Positions 1-9,326 of a stretch of DNA of 64,000 nt are shown piece by piece. The DNA lies in assembly GCA_016916535.1 (NCBI GenBank), contig CP070276.1, forward strand, positions 682,001 to 746,000, read 5' to 3'. A model generated the notes under the pieces. That model searched no databases, was not told where the DNA came from, and was given only the letters and a program-made list of their open reading frames with translations. The translations under genes were made by a program, and so were the position numbers. Origin of the DNA: Dysgonomonadaceae bacterium zrk40 (GTDB lineage Bacteria > Bacteroidota > Bacteroidia > Bacteroidales > Dysgonomonadaceae). Position 1 is the first letter of the stretch. Every line of letters starts with the position of its first letter.

Positions 1-1020
1 GCAGAATGGATTGATTGGATAAAGATAAAACATCCAAAGACTTACCAAAAGATTCAAAAGCCGGTTGATATCCTTATTGCAACAGATGCTCTAAGCGAAG
101 GACAAAACTTGCAGGATGCCGATATGGTTATAAATTATGATATCCATTGGAATCCTGTCCGCATCATTCAGCGTTTGGGGCGTATTGACCGTTTAGGAAG
201 CCCCAATAATGAAATATTCGGTATTAATTTCTGGCCATCGAACAATATTAATTCTTATTTGAATCTACAAGGACGGATTGAACAACGGATGGCAGCCATG
301 AAACTGGCCGGAGCAGAAGTAGATGAAGAGTTTTCAGAATCCTTTCAGCAAATGATTCATGATGAATCCTTGGATCAGAAAATGAATAACCGGATGATGG
401 AACAGATGCAGATAACTTTCGATGATCTCGATGGTGAAGATACGTTTGGCTTTGATGATCTTTCTCTGGAAAGATACCGCCAAGATTTATTGGAAGAGTT
501 TAATAAGGACAGGGATAAGTATTTACGAATGCCTAAAGGAATTTATACAGGATTCAAGGCAGATATAGAGATTTGTCCCGAGAGTGGACTTATAGCACTC
601 CTTGGTTATCCTGCCAGAGCTGCGAAAGCGAAGAATCATGAATATAAGATTTTCGATCTTATTTATATCAATAAGCAAGGCTGTTTAGTGAAGTTAAATC
701 AAAAGGATGTGCTGGATGTATTAACCCATCATAAGGATAAGAGCCGGTTTGTACCGGATGAGATAGATAGGGGTGAAAAATCGGCCATTGAGGAATTGGT
801 TAACTCGCTAAAAAGTTGGCTAGACAGCCAAGCATACGAAGAACAGGTTCAAGAAGATGGTTCAACTAAGAAAGTGATGGGAAAGGAAATCAGGGATCTT
901 TTATCTAAACTCAGAAAAGGAGACAAAGATGCGCTGACACGAGTGAAGGAAAATGTAAAGGTGGATGAAAAATATCAACTGGATAATTTCGATTTAATAA
1001 CCTGGTTTCTGGTTTCATAG
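1..1020 (+). CDS. SNF2/superfamily 2 helicase, C-terminal part (5' end outside window)
   Basis: The reading frame is open from base 1, so only the last 339 residues are visible. They begin in the second RecA-like helicase lobe. Motif V reads LIATDALSEGQNL and motif VI reads QRLGRIDRLG (Q57-R64 of the fragment), typical of SNF2/RapA-like ATP-driven DNA translocases. The rest is a charged helical extension with no motif I recognise. The next gene, 78 bp downstream on the same strand, is a large adenine methyltransferase. A SNF2 helicase beside such a methylase is known from class 1 DISARM (DrmD/DrmMI) and related restriction-like loci, so a role in phage defence is inferred. The helicase lobe is secure; the family name is not. 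Confidence 0.8.
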   Translation, partial: AEWIDWIKIKHPKTYQKIQKPVDILIATDALSEGQNLQDADMVINYDIHWNPVRIIQRLGRIDRLGSPNNEIFGINFWPSNNINSYLNLQGRIEQRMAAMKLAGAEVDEEFSESFQQMIHDESLDQKMNNRMMEQMQITFDDLDGEDTFGFDDLSLERYRQDLLEEFNKDRDKYLRMPKGIYTGFKADIEICPESGLIALLGYPARAAKAKNHEYKIFDLIYINKQGCLVKLNQKDVLDVLTHHKDKSRFVPDEIDRGEKSAIEELVNSLKSWLDSQAYEEQVQEDGSTKKVMGKEIRDLLSKLRKGDKDALTRVKENVKVDEKYQLDNFDLITWFLVS

Positions 1021-1098
1021 AGAAAAAGAATACAGGAAATAATGCAACATAGCCTGCAAAACATAGAAGAGTTAGAAATAAATTAAAGAATCTCGATA

Positions 1099-4000
1099 AT
1101 GGATAGCATTAAGTTTTTTAGCGAATTACCTTTTATAGTTGCACTAAAATCGTTTTTTAACGATTTAAAAGTTCCCATGAATTATGTGGCTGACGAGCCT
1201 ACAACAGCTAAAGACATTCTTAAAGATACTTATAAGGATAATGATACTTTCCAGTTGATTAATGATGTTTATTTTGTTGGGATGGTCGATGATGCCGCAT
1301 TTGATGGCAATCAATCACTCGATGTAGAGAAAATTAAATCAGACTACGACGGTATTCTGATTTTTGGTATTACGCTGAAAGAACGCCCCAATGGGTTATT
1401 TCCCACCCGTTCCCAATTGGCTGAAATATCAAGGGCTTTTAATCGTGAGTTTTATTATACACCTGTAGTAGTGGTATTCAAGTATAATGATCATTTAGCT
1501 TTTGCCAATACGGAGCGGTTGAAATATAAACAGGAATGGAGAGAAGGTGAAAAGGCTGGAAAAGTGAGCTTATTGAGAGATGTTAGTATTAATCAACCTC
1601 ATTCCGGACATTTGCGTATTCTCCGAGAATTGAAGGTTCCAACTACAGGAACTAAACGAATTGATTCTTTTGCTGCATTGTACCTATATTGGCAGGAAGT
1701 TTTTAGTGTCAATGTTCTCAACAAGAAATTCTATCTGGAACTTTCCAACTGGTATTTCTGGGCTATAAAACATGTAATCTTTCCCGGAAAACCGACGATG
1801 GAAGAAGCCATAAAAAAGAATGCTAATATTGATGACTTAATTCTAGAACATAAAGCAATAAATGTGATTCGTATGCTTACACGTTTGCTTTTTGTTTGGT
1901 TTATAAAAGAAAAGAAACTGATACCCGAAGAGTTATTTGAGTTGGAGGTACTTCAGAAAAAAATCCTTAAAGACATATCTCCTTATCATGAATATGGACT
2001 CTTTACGGAAAGAAGTGTTGAAGGTATCTATTACAAAGCCATACTACAAAATCTTTTTTTCGCCACTTTAAACTGTCCTATCAAAGCGGATAATATTGAC
2101 AAGAGAAGTCGAGGCTTCAGGAATCAGGATCAGAATTATGGCGTTACATTCTTGATGAGGCACGAACAGTATTTTAAAGATAAAGATGCATTTTTAGAAC
2201 TCGTCAATAGCAAGGTTCCTTTCCTGAATGGTGGTTTATTTGAGTGTTTGGATGAAAGGGGAGTTGGCGAAAAAAAAGATGAACGGACCTGGATTGATGG
2301 TTTTTCTGATAACCTACCTAAAGATCAGAAGTTGGTAGTCCCGGATTATTTGTTTTTTGGTCTTGAAGAAGAAACCGATTTAAGTGATGTTATAGGTATA
2401 AATGACAAAAAATACAAACGTGCTGCGGTAAAAGGGTTGATCAATATTCTGAAATCCTATAAATTTACCATTACGGAAAACACTCCTATCGAAGAAGATG
2501 TGGCTCTTGATCCTGAATTATTAGGAAAAGTTTTCGAAAATTTACTAGCAAGCTATAATCCTGAAACAAAAACTACTGCTCGAAAACAAACAGGTTCATT
2601 CTATACACCACGAGAAATCGTTAGTTATATGGTAGATGAAAGTTTGATTGCATATCTCAAAAATGCGATTAAAGAATGGAATGGGCTGGATGATAATTCT
2701 TTGGATAAAGCACTCAGATCTCTTATTTCTTTTGATAGTAAAGATTATCTTCTAAATAATCCTGATTTAAAAAAAGAAATAATTTCCAAACTCAATACCT
2801 GTACTATACTTGATCCAGCCTGTGGTTCAGGAGCATTTCCAATGGGGATATTGCAGAAAATGGTACATATTCTACAAAAGCTTGATCCTGATAACGATAC
2901 ATGGAAAGAAGTGCAATTAGAAAGAGCATACGAAGAAAGCAAGGCTGCATTTGAAATAGAAGATAAGCACACTCGGGAAGAGCGTCTATTGGAAATAAAT
3001 GAAGTTTTCGACCAAAACGTTAATGATCCTGATTATGCACGTAAATTATACTTGATAGAGAACTGTATTTATGGAGTAGATATACAACCCATAGCTATTC
3101 AGATTGCCAAGTTACGTTTCTTTATCTCTCTAGTTGTAGAACAACGAGTAAACCCCAATAAAGTAAATTTTGGCATACGCCCTTTGCCTAACTTAGAAAC
3201 CAAATTTGTAAGCGCAAATACTTTAATAGGGATAGAAAAACCAAGCGCACAGCTAAGCTTATATGATACTAAAGAAGTGAGAATTCTGGAATCTGAACTT
3301 AAGAAAGTGCGTAGCAAACTTTTTGGAGCAAAAAGTAAGGAAACAAAGCTTAAGCATCGGAAACGTGATGAAGAACTTAGGAATGCGATTGCAAATGAAC
3401 TGGAAAAAAGTGGATGGAAGAGTGATACTGCCAAAAAATTAGCTAGTTGGGATCCTTATAATCAAAATGCGTCTTCAAACTTTTTCGACCCGGAATGGAT
3501 GTTTGATATTAAAGATGGTTTTGATGTGATAATCGGAAATCCACCTTATATTAATGCAAATGAATTGAAAAAGAGACTTGGAGAATATGATTACGAATTT
3601 TTAAAATCAGGTTTTGTTTCTGCGAAAGGTACAATAGATATATATATACTATTTTTCGAATTTGGACTAAGGAATTTAAGTGAAATTGGTCATTTGATTT
3701 ATATTACACCAAATCGATATCTTTCTGCAAGTTATGGAGAAGCATTACGTGGATTGATTCATGACCAATATTCAATAATAAGTATCTCTGATTTTTCAAG
3801 TGTGAAAGTTTTTGAGGCGGCCTCAACATATCCAATAGTGTCTTTAATCGGAAACTCTAAGCAAAGAAGACCCATAAGTATCAAAGAATTTAATGATAAA
3901 TTCGAGATAAATAAAGAATGGGAAAATCAGTTTTCTGACTTGAATCTTCTTCCAGGAAAAATTTGGGGATTTCTTCTAAACAGTAAAATTGATATTGTGA

Positions 4001-4860
4001 AAATAATGATTTCTAAGGACCAATCTTTATCTTCTTGCGGAATTATAAATGCAACTTCTACTGCAAAAGAAGCTGATGAGTACCATGATTTAATTAATGA
4101 AAAAAAAGGGCTTAAGTTAATTAATACTGGCACCATTGATCGATTTTTACCACTTTGGGGTAAAAGCACATTAACAGACAAAGGATCAACTTTTTTAAAA
4201 CCTTATCTTGATATAGATAGCAGAAAGATCTCTATGGCAAGGAAAAAGCTTTATCAAAGTCCTAAAATTATATTCGCAAAGATTGGTTTGAGAACGGAAG
4301 CCTTCTTTGATCAAAATGGGGAGTTTGCTTCTATAAATACAAATTGTATTCATTCATTTAAAACAGAATATCATCCAAAATATATTACTCTTTGGGTGAA
4401 TTCGCTTTTATATCAATTTTTATTTAGTTGTTTTTTTGAGGGTTTAAAAATGGCAGGGGGATATCTTTTATATTCAGCTCCAAATTTAAAAAGCACATAC
4501 ATAAAGAAACCCTCACATGCAGAAACAAATGTTGCTATAAATTTGTATGATTTTCAGATTTGGTGTCTTCAAAATAATAATTCTATTAATATTGATACAA
4601 TAATTGATGGTTACTTCTTCAATCTCTACTTCCCAGACCATATGAACGAGCGAGAAATAAATATTATTGAATTTGTGGAACAGGACATTGTGGAGGTAAT
4701 GCAAGGAAGGGAATTTGATAAAATGAATAATGAGGAAAAAGAAAAAGTAATAGAACAACTTTCTGGAAAATGGAATCATCCTGATAATGGGATTAATAAT
4801 CGTATTAAACTATTTGCTGTACGTAGTCCAGAGATTTTAAGACCAATCTTGGAAGGATAA
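1099..4860 (+). CDS. Large N6-adenine DNA methyltransferase (Eco57I / DrmMI / type IIG-like), 1253 aa
   Basis: The protein should methylate adenine in DNA using S-adenosylmethionine. The SAM-binding motif I is LDPACGSGAF (D572-G578), preceded by the usual TGSFYTPREIV segment near residue 500, and catalytic motif IV is NPPY at 814-817. Residues 820-1250 probably form the target-recognition part. The first ~200 residues (DGILIFGITLKE, TPVVVVFKYND) are alpha/beta and might be a degenerate nuclease or docking domain, but I see no convincing PD-(D/E)XK triad. The length fits type IIG, PglX and DrmMI enzymes. The stop overlaps the next start (TAATG), so it is translationally coupled to the ATPase gene. 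It may mark self DNA or be the modification half of a restriction system. Confidence 0.85.
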   Translation: MDSIKFFSELPFIVALKSFFNDLKVPMNYVADEPTTAKDILKDTYKDNDTFQLINDVYFVGMVDDAAFDGNQSLDVEKIKSDYDGILIFGITLKERPNGLFPTRSQLAEISRAFNREFYYTPVVVVFKYNDHLAFANTERLKYKQEWREGEKAGKVSLLRDVSINQPHSGHLRILRELKVPTTGTKRIDSFAALYLYWQEVFSVNVLNKKFYLELSNWYFWAIKHVIFPGKPTMEEAIKKNANIDDLILEHKAINVIRMLTRLLFVWFIKEKKLIPEELFELEVLQKKILKDISPYHEYGLFTERSVEGIYYKAILQNLFFATLNCPIKADNIDKRSRGFRNQDQNYGVTFLMRHEQYFKDKDAFLELVNSKVPFLNGGLFECLDERGVGEKKDERTWIDGFSDNLPKDQKLVVPDYLFFGLEEETDLSDVIGINDKKYKRAAVKGLINILKSYKFTITENTPIEEDVALDPELLGKVFENLLASYNPETKTTARKQTGSFYTPREIVSYMVDESLIAYLKNAIKEWNGLDDNSLDKALRSLISFDSKDYLLNNPDLKKEIISKLNTCTILDPACGSGAFPMGILQKMVHILQKLDPDNDTWKEVQLERAYEESKAAFEIEDKHTREERLLEINEVFDQNVNDPDYARKLYLIENCIYGVDIQPIAIQIAKLRFFISLVVEQRVNPNKVNFGIRPLPNLETKFVSANTLIGIEKPSAQLSLYDTKEVRILESELKKVRSKLFGAKSKETKLKHRKRDEELRNAIANELEKSGWKSDTAKKLASWDPYNQNASSNFFDPEWMFDIKDGFDVIIGNPPYINANELKKRLGEYDYEFLKSGFVSAKGTIDIYILFFEFGLRNLSEIGHLIYITPNRYLSASYGEALRGLIHDQYSIISISDFSSVKVFEAASTYPIVSLIGNSKQRRPISIKEFNDKFEINKEWENQFSDLNLLPGKIWGFLLNSKIDIVKIMISKDQSLSSCGIINATSTAKEADEYHDLINEKKGLKLINTGTIDRFLPLWGKSTLTDKGSTFLKPYLDIDSRKISMARKKLYQSPKIIFAKIGLRTEAFFDQNGEFASINTNCIHSFKTEYHPKYITLWVNSLLYQFLFSCFFEGLKMAGGYLLYSAPNLKSTYIKKPSHAETNVAINLYDFQIWCLQNNNSINIDTIIDGYFFNLYFPDHMNEREINIIEFVEQDIVEVMQGREFDKMNNEEKEKVIEQLSGKWNHPDNGINNRIKLFAVRSPEILRPILEG

Positions 4861-6590
4861 TGAAAAGAATTAAAGAAATTAAGATTAAGAACTTCAAAGC
4901 TTTTCAACAAGAACAAATTTTTCCTGTAAATGGAAAACATGTATTAGTTTATGGGAATAATGGTTCCGGAAAATCATCTTTGTTCTGGGCTTTGTACACT
5001 ATGTTGCAAAGTAGCATCAAAAATGACGATGGTGTGAAGAAGTATTTCGAGAAATATGATGAATCAAATAAAAGTACCCATCAGACGTTGAAAAATGTTT
5101 TTATGAATGAAAATGAAGATTCATACATAAAATTGACAGCTATTGACACGGATACATTCCATGAGCAAACATATACTATTTCTTATGACGTTATCAACAC
5201 AAACGAAGATACAGACCCGCTTATAAGGGAACTGAATATTGCAAGTGATTTTATTAATTATAAGTTATTGCACAACTTTTATCGTGCATCACACAAACAC
5301 GAAGTAAATCTTTGGCCGGTCTTTGAAAGGGATATTTTTCCTTTTCTTACAGAAGGAACAAAAAATTGGTTAGAGGATATTATAAAGTTCCAAACATCAG
5401 ATATTCCGAGAACTCCTAAAGGAGCAGCGGTTTCTCGAAGCAGAAAACAAAGATATATTGAAGGCATTGATGATTTAAATACAAGAGTCCAATTATTACT
5501 TACAAGTATAGCGGATAGTGCAAATTTTATTTTGAAGAATCATTTCTATAATGGTCAGGATGTTATCCGCATTTCTCTAAGTTTTGAAGGGAAATTTAAA
5601 TTCAATTTAATCAAAGAAAGAATATGGGATGATAAAAAACAAGGTCAAAGGCATGATGAATTGCGCATAAAACTTGGAGTAGAAATATATGATGAGACCT
5701 ATCCTGATAATTGGCGCAAAATAGAGCGTGTTCAATCTTTTCTCAATGAAGCGCAGCTTACCAGAATTGCCGTTGCTGTTCGTATAGGCGCATTACGAAC
5801 CCGGCCATTAGCAGCCGCAAGATTTAAAATACTTGTTCTCGATGATATGCTGATTAGCTTAGACTTATCTAATAGGATGGATATAGTTCGTATAATACTC
5901 AATAAAGAAGAAAAAGAGGATCTTAAATTTTTTGATGGTCTGCAGAAATTTATATTCACCCATGATAAGGGATTTTTTAACCTGATACGAAGAAATACTG
6001 ATGAAGAAGAATGGGTGTATTTTGATTTTAATAAAGATGAGAATAAACATAATGCCCCTGAAGTCAAAGAAAATAAAACCTCTCTACAAAGAGCTATCCG
6101 TTATTTTGAAGAAAACGAATTCGAGGCTTGTGGAAATGAATTGAGAAAAGAAGCAGAGGTTATTCTTACAGACTTTTTGGATCCGAATATGAAGAAATTC
6201 AATAAAGAATTTGAGGCACTGAGCGTTAAATTGGACAAAGCGTTTAATGAATTATCAAGCAAACGGCATCAAAAGTTTACACAACGATTTCTGTTGGATT
6301 TAGAGCCTGAAAAGTTGAGAAAGATAAGAACGGACTATTCTGGAGACGAGTCATTGACCGCACAAGAAAAACTCAGGTTGGACGGGATAAAAGAGAGGCT
6401 TTTCGACTTTTTAATAGAATTCAATGAAAAGAAGAACAGGAAGGAGTTGTTAATAGAACAAACAAAAGATATTCTTGATAGGATTATGAATGCTTCTTCG
6501 CATCATTCCGAGAATCCTATTCATAGAGAAGAATTAAAAGACGCAATCTCAAAGATGGTAGAATTAAAAGAACAACTGAAGCATGATTGA
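4860..6590 (+). CDS. RecF/SMC-like AAA ATPase with HEPN-like helical tail, 576 aa
   Basis: The N-terminus (IKEIKIKNFKAFQ) is the classic start of SMC/RecF/OLD-type ATPases. Walker A is GNNGSGKSS at residues 32-40. Residues ~300-335 hold a signature-like LNEAQLTRIAVA followed by Walker B ILVLDDMLISLD. No TOPRIM nuclease domain follows. The C-terminal ~170 residues are helical and contain NASSHH near residue 545 followed by a conserved-looking PIHREEL. This resembles the tails of RloC/PrrC-like and other defence ATPases, though the comparison is from memory. The gene overlaps the methylase stop by one base, so the two are probably made together. The likely role is an ATP-dependent DNA-end or phage sensor in the defence locus. 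Confidence 0.75.
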   Translation: MKRIKEIKIKNFKAFQQEQIFPVNGKHVLVYGNNGSGKSSLFWALYTMLQSSIKNDDGVKKYFEKYDESNKSTHQTLKNVFMNENEDSYIKLTAIDTDTFHEQTYTISYDVINTNEDTDPLIRELNIASDFINYKLLHNFYRASHKHEVNLWPVFERDIFPFLTEGTKNWLEDIIKFQTSDIPRTPKGAAVSRSRKQRYIEGIDDLNTRVQLLLTSIADSANFILKNHFYNGQDVIRISLSFEGKFKFNLIKERIWDDKKQGQRHDELRIKLGVEIYDETYPDNWRKIERVQSFLNEAQLTRIAVAVRIGALRTRPLAAARFKILVLDDMLISLDLSNRMDIVRIILNKEEKEDLKFFDGLQKFIFTHDKGFFNLIRRNTDEEEWVYFDFNKDENKHNAPEVKENKTSLQRAIRYFEENEFEACGNELRKEAEVILTDFLDPNMKKFNKEFEALSVKLDKAFNELSSKRHQKFTQRFLLDLEPEKLRKIRTDYSGDESLTAQEKLRLDGIKERLFDFLIEFNEKKNRKELLIEQTKDILDRIMNASSHHSENPIHREELKDAISKMVELKEQLKHD

Positions 6591-6619
6591 TTCTTGGAAG
6601 CTATTAATTTAAAAAATAG

Positions 6620-6627
6620 TAACTTTG
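6620..6627 (+). promoter_or_regulatory. Candidate Bacteroidota -7 box
   Basis: TAACTTTG matches the Bacteroidota -7 consensus TAnnTTTG and lies in the only sizeable gap (110 bp) of the defence locus, 74 bp before the next start. No good TTTG is seen at the -33 spacing, so this is tentative. If real, the three genes from 6701 to 10178 form their own transcription unit. Confidence 0.35.
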
Positions 6628-6700
6628 AACGGTTATAATTGAAATAATGATATGGTGAGTGGTAATCTGTAGAGTAACATTTTGATTCTATGGAGAATTT

Positions 6701-7798
6701 ATGAAAGATAAAAATATAATATATAGTCTACATCGTCCGTTTCACAAACCATTGGTCAGTGTCAAATGGGTTTGTCAATACATGGGAAAAATGGAGAAAA
6801 GGAAGAAAAATATAATTCCTTCTTCCTTTTATTCCGATTTCTTTTTTTATTTTATTGATATCCTTGATAAGAAATATGATAAAAGAAAATCTACTGATGA
6901 ACTTGAAGGCATTCCCCCACAAGAAACAATAAAAGAAATATTATCACATTTCAGTTGTTATTCTCGTAAGAAAAAGACAGCCTTATTGAAGGATATTTTG
7001 GCAAATAGAGAAAGTGATATTGATAGAAAAGTATATTCAACGTATAAAGCTACTTCTTATTATATCAATCTTGCCAAAGACAAGTTTGAATTAATAGGCA
7101 AGAACTATAAGCTTAGTGTTTGCGGCAAACAGTTAGCTTCAAGCCGAAGCCCATTTTTCTCGTTGTCAAAGGCTGAGCAGGAAATTATATTTGAAAGGAT
7201 ACTACATGCTGATTTTTATATGATAATTCCTTTATGCCTTTCTTTGAAAAGCATAAAGAGATATAAATGGGACATTCCAAGCATTCATTTATATTTTATA
7301 GAAAAAGTATATAACGTAAATCATTTTAAATATACTCAAGCAAGTATCACGAAAAATTACGATAACGTCAGATTATATTGGGTTGATTCTCTAAACGTAT
7401 TGGATAAGAACATGAATATCAGGAAAAGATATCTTGATATTATATTAAATGACAACAGATACAGGGAGAGTTATAGTAATATGCAGCAAGATTTTATCCG
7501 TTTTGAGGCAGATTTTTTGATTTTTCAGAATCAAAAATTAGGATTCAATTCAAAATTGGAAAACTCATATAATAACAATCTAAAGAGCGGATTACATGAT
7601 CAGAATTTTGTAAACTTATACGATATAAAAAAAGACTTTCGCCTCTCTTTTACTAATTTTGAGAGTATGCTGAATTCTTATTACGAATCGCAGAGGAAAA
7701 AACGATTGATCCTATTTAGTAATACAGTGACAAATATTGATAAAAGGAAGCGTTTCTATGTTCGTAATAAACCGGTTATCAAAATAAAAATATTTTAG
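6701..7798 (+). CDS. Hypothetical protein of defence locus, 365 aa
   Basis: I do not recognise this family. The protein is basic, rich in Lys, Tyr and Phe, with no signal peptide or membrane segment. Residues ~120-150 (YINLAKDKFELIGKNYKLS and on to CGKQLA) read like a winged-helix unit, followed by LSKAEQEIIFERI, a pattern seen in several restriction- and ATPase-associated proteins. GGAG lies about 8 bases before the ATG and supports this start. Its stop is 2 bases before the next ATG, so it is almost certainly translated with the P-loop ATPase. A DNA-binding or adaptor role is inference from this arrangement. Confidence 0.7.
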   Translation: MKDKNIIYSLHRPFHKPLVSVKWVCQYMGKMEKRKKNIIPSSFYSDFFFYFIDILDKKYDKRKSTDELEGIPPQETIKEILSHFSCYSRKKKTALLKDILANRESDIDRKVYSTYKATSYYINLAKDKFELIGKNYKLSVCGKQLASSRSPFFSLSKAEQEIIFERILHADFYMIIPLCLSLKSIKRYKWDIPSIHLYFIEKVYNVNHFKYTQASITKNYDNVRLYWVDSLNVLDKNMNIRKRYLDIILNDNRYRESYSNMQQDFIRFEADFLIFQNQKLGFNSKLENSYNNNLKSGLHDQNFVNLYDIKKDFRLSFTNFESMLNSYYESQRKKRLILFSNTVTNIDKRKRFYVRNKPVIKIKIF

Positions 7799-7800
7799 TT

Positions 7801-9324
7801 ATGGTCATTGAAAATTTATGGAATAAAATTGATCCGATACCAGCAACCGTAGAGCAATTAAAAAGGGATCTGAAGGAAGGAAAAGTTCCGGAGTTGCCTT
7901 ACTTTATTGTAGATATGGATGCTGCTAAAAAGAAGATTTCAACTTACTTGGAAAGTCTTGATTTGACCTTTCAGACTTGTCTTGTTACTGCCAATTATGG
8001 AAATGGAAAAACGAATTTGCTTAAATATTTAAAATTATTATTTTCTGGAAATGAGAATATTAAAGTTGTATTTCTTCGTGCAGATGTCGATCAATATGAT
8101 TTGATTTTATTTATCTTGAAAATTATTCAAGATAATTATCTAGACGATATAAAATCGTCCATTATACAGTTGAGAGAGAATAATTATAATACTCCAGATC
8201 TGGTATATTCGTACCAAGATGGCTTTGCAGCAATAAGAGATTATACCACTAAATTATTTTCGGAAGATGACGAGGATAAACTGGCTAGATTAATATATCT
8301 TGGAACGGGTAGGTTATATACAAAAAATAGTTTTAAGGAATTTGATTTGGAGCAACTAACTAATTTTAATCGTAGGGAGGTATTGGTTCTTTTTCTAAAT
8401 ATTCTTTCTGCAAACAACATTTATATAATATTTGGCATTGACGAAACTGAAAAAATTCAAGAAAAATCAAAACCAAGATTCGGGCATTTTTTAACTTCTT
8501 ATCGAGAACTATATGACTTGTCTTCTTTGATAAAAGGTCATTTTCTGATAACCTGTTTTACGGATTCATCCGGAAAAAGTTCCCAATCATGGATCGAAGA
8601 AGTAAATCCTGCATTTTCTAGAAGAATTGTTGATCGGATCGTTGAGCTACCAATAATTACAAAGACCAAAGACTATAAGGAACTTGTGCAAAACCTGAAT
8701 GAATTGTTTGAAACAAAGAAATCCCCGGAAGATATTGACAAAATAGTATCAAGTGTAAGAAAGAAAGGTTTGAGTAAAAATAGTGAGATTGTAAAATCAA
8801 TTTGTACCGAATTATTTGAGGTGTCAGAGCAAAAAACTTTAGATGATTTGTTAGATCAATATGGCATAAGAGAGTTATTTGAGGAGACACGTGAAAGATT
8901 GCAGTTAGAAAATGCTTTCGCAAGATTAAACCTCAAGTTTTTTGATCCTCTCGAGGAATATTTAGTTGCAAACAATTATAGTAGTGGTGATTATGAAATA
9001 AAAACACAGGGGAGACAATCATATATCGATAAATCTCTAAATATTAGTCACTTGTTCTTGTTCACAACAGACTTTGATATAAATGTAACCCGAATTATAA
9101 ATATTCAAGCTGACTATGAGCAGAATAAGCTTATTATTTATGTTCCTGAAGGATTAGATATTAATTATTCATATCTACATGATAAGGGTATTGATAATAT
9201 TGAAATTGTAGACTATAACCCCGAAGATTTAATGACCTTGCTTGTGATGTATCGCGATGAGAATTTTGAGTTTGGGGATCAGATTAAGTCGGTAATTTCA
9301 AAATATACTAATAAAAATCTCTAA
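7801..9324 (+). CDS. P-loop ATPase, BrxD/ORC-like, 507 aa
   Basis: This is a AAA-type ATPase. Walker A is ANYGNGKT (residues 64-71), and Walker B is IIFGIDETE with the catalytic pair D214-E215. A later HFLITCFTDSS resembles a sensor-1 strand. A regulatory-looking N-terminus, a P-loop near residue 65 and a long helical C-terminal half match the layout of BREX BrxD-like and archaeal ORC-like ATPases. I cannot assign the family firmly. Gaps to both neighbours are 2 bases, so the three genes form one translational unit. In known systems such ATPases sense or load other defence subunits onto DNA; that role here is inferred. Confidence 0.7.
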   Translation: MVIENLWNKIDPIPATVEQLKRDLKEGKVPELPYFIVDMDAAKKKISTYLESLDLTFQTCLVTANYGNGKTNLLKYLKLLFSGNENIKVVFLRADVDQYDLILFILKIIQDNYLDDIKSSIIQLRENNYNTPDLVYSYQDGFAAIRDYTTKLFSEDDEDKLARLIYLGTGRLYTKNSFKEFDLEQLTNFNRREVLVLFLNILSANNIYIIFGIDETEKIQEKSKPRFGHFLTSYRELYDLSSLIKGHFLITCFTDSSGKSSQSWIEEVNPAFSRRIVDRIVELPIITKTKDYKELVQNLNELFETKKSPEDIDKIVSSVRKKGLSKNSEIVKSICTELFEVSEQKTLDDLLDQYGIRELFEETRERLQLENAFARLNLKFFDPLEEYLVANNYSSGDYEIKTQGRQSYIDKSLNISHLFLFTTDFDINVTRIINIQADYEQNKLIIYVPEGLDINYSYLHDKGIDNIEIVDYNPEDLMTLLVMYRDENFEFGDQIKSVISKYTNKNL

Positions 9325-9326
9325 TT

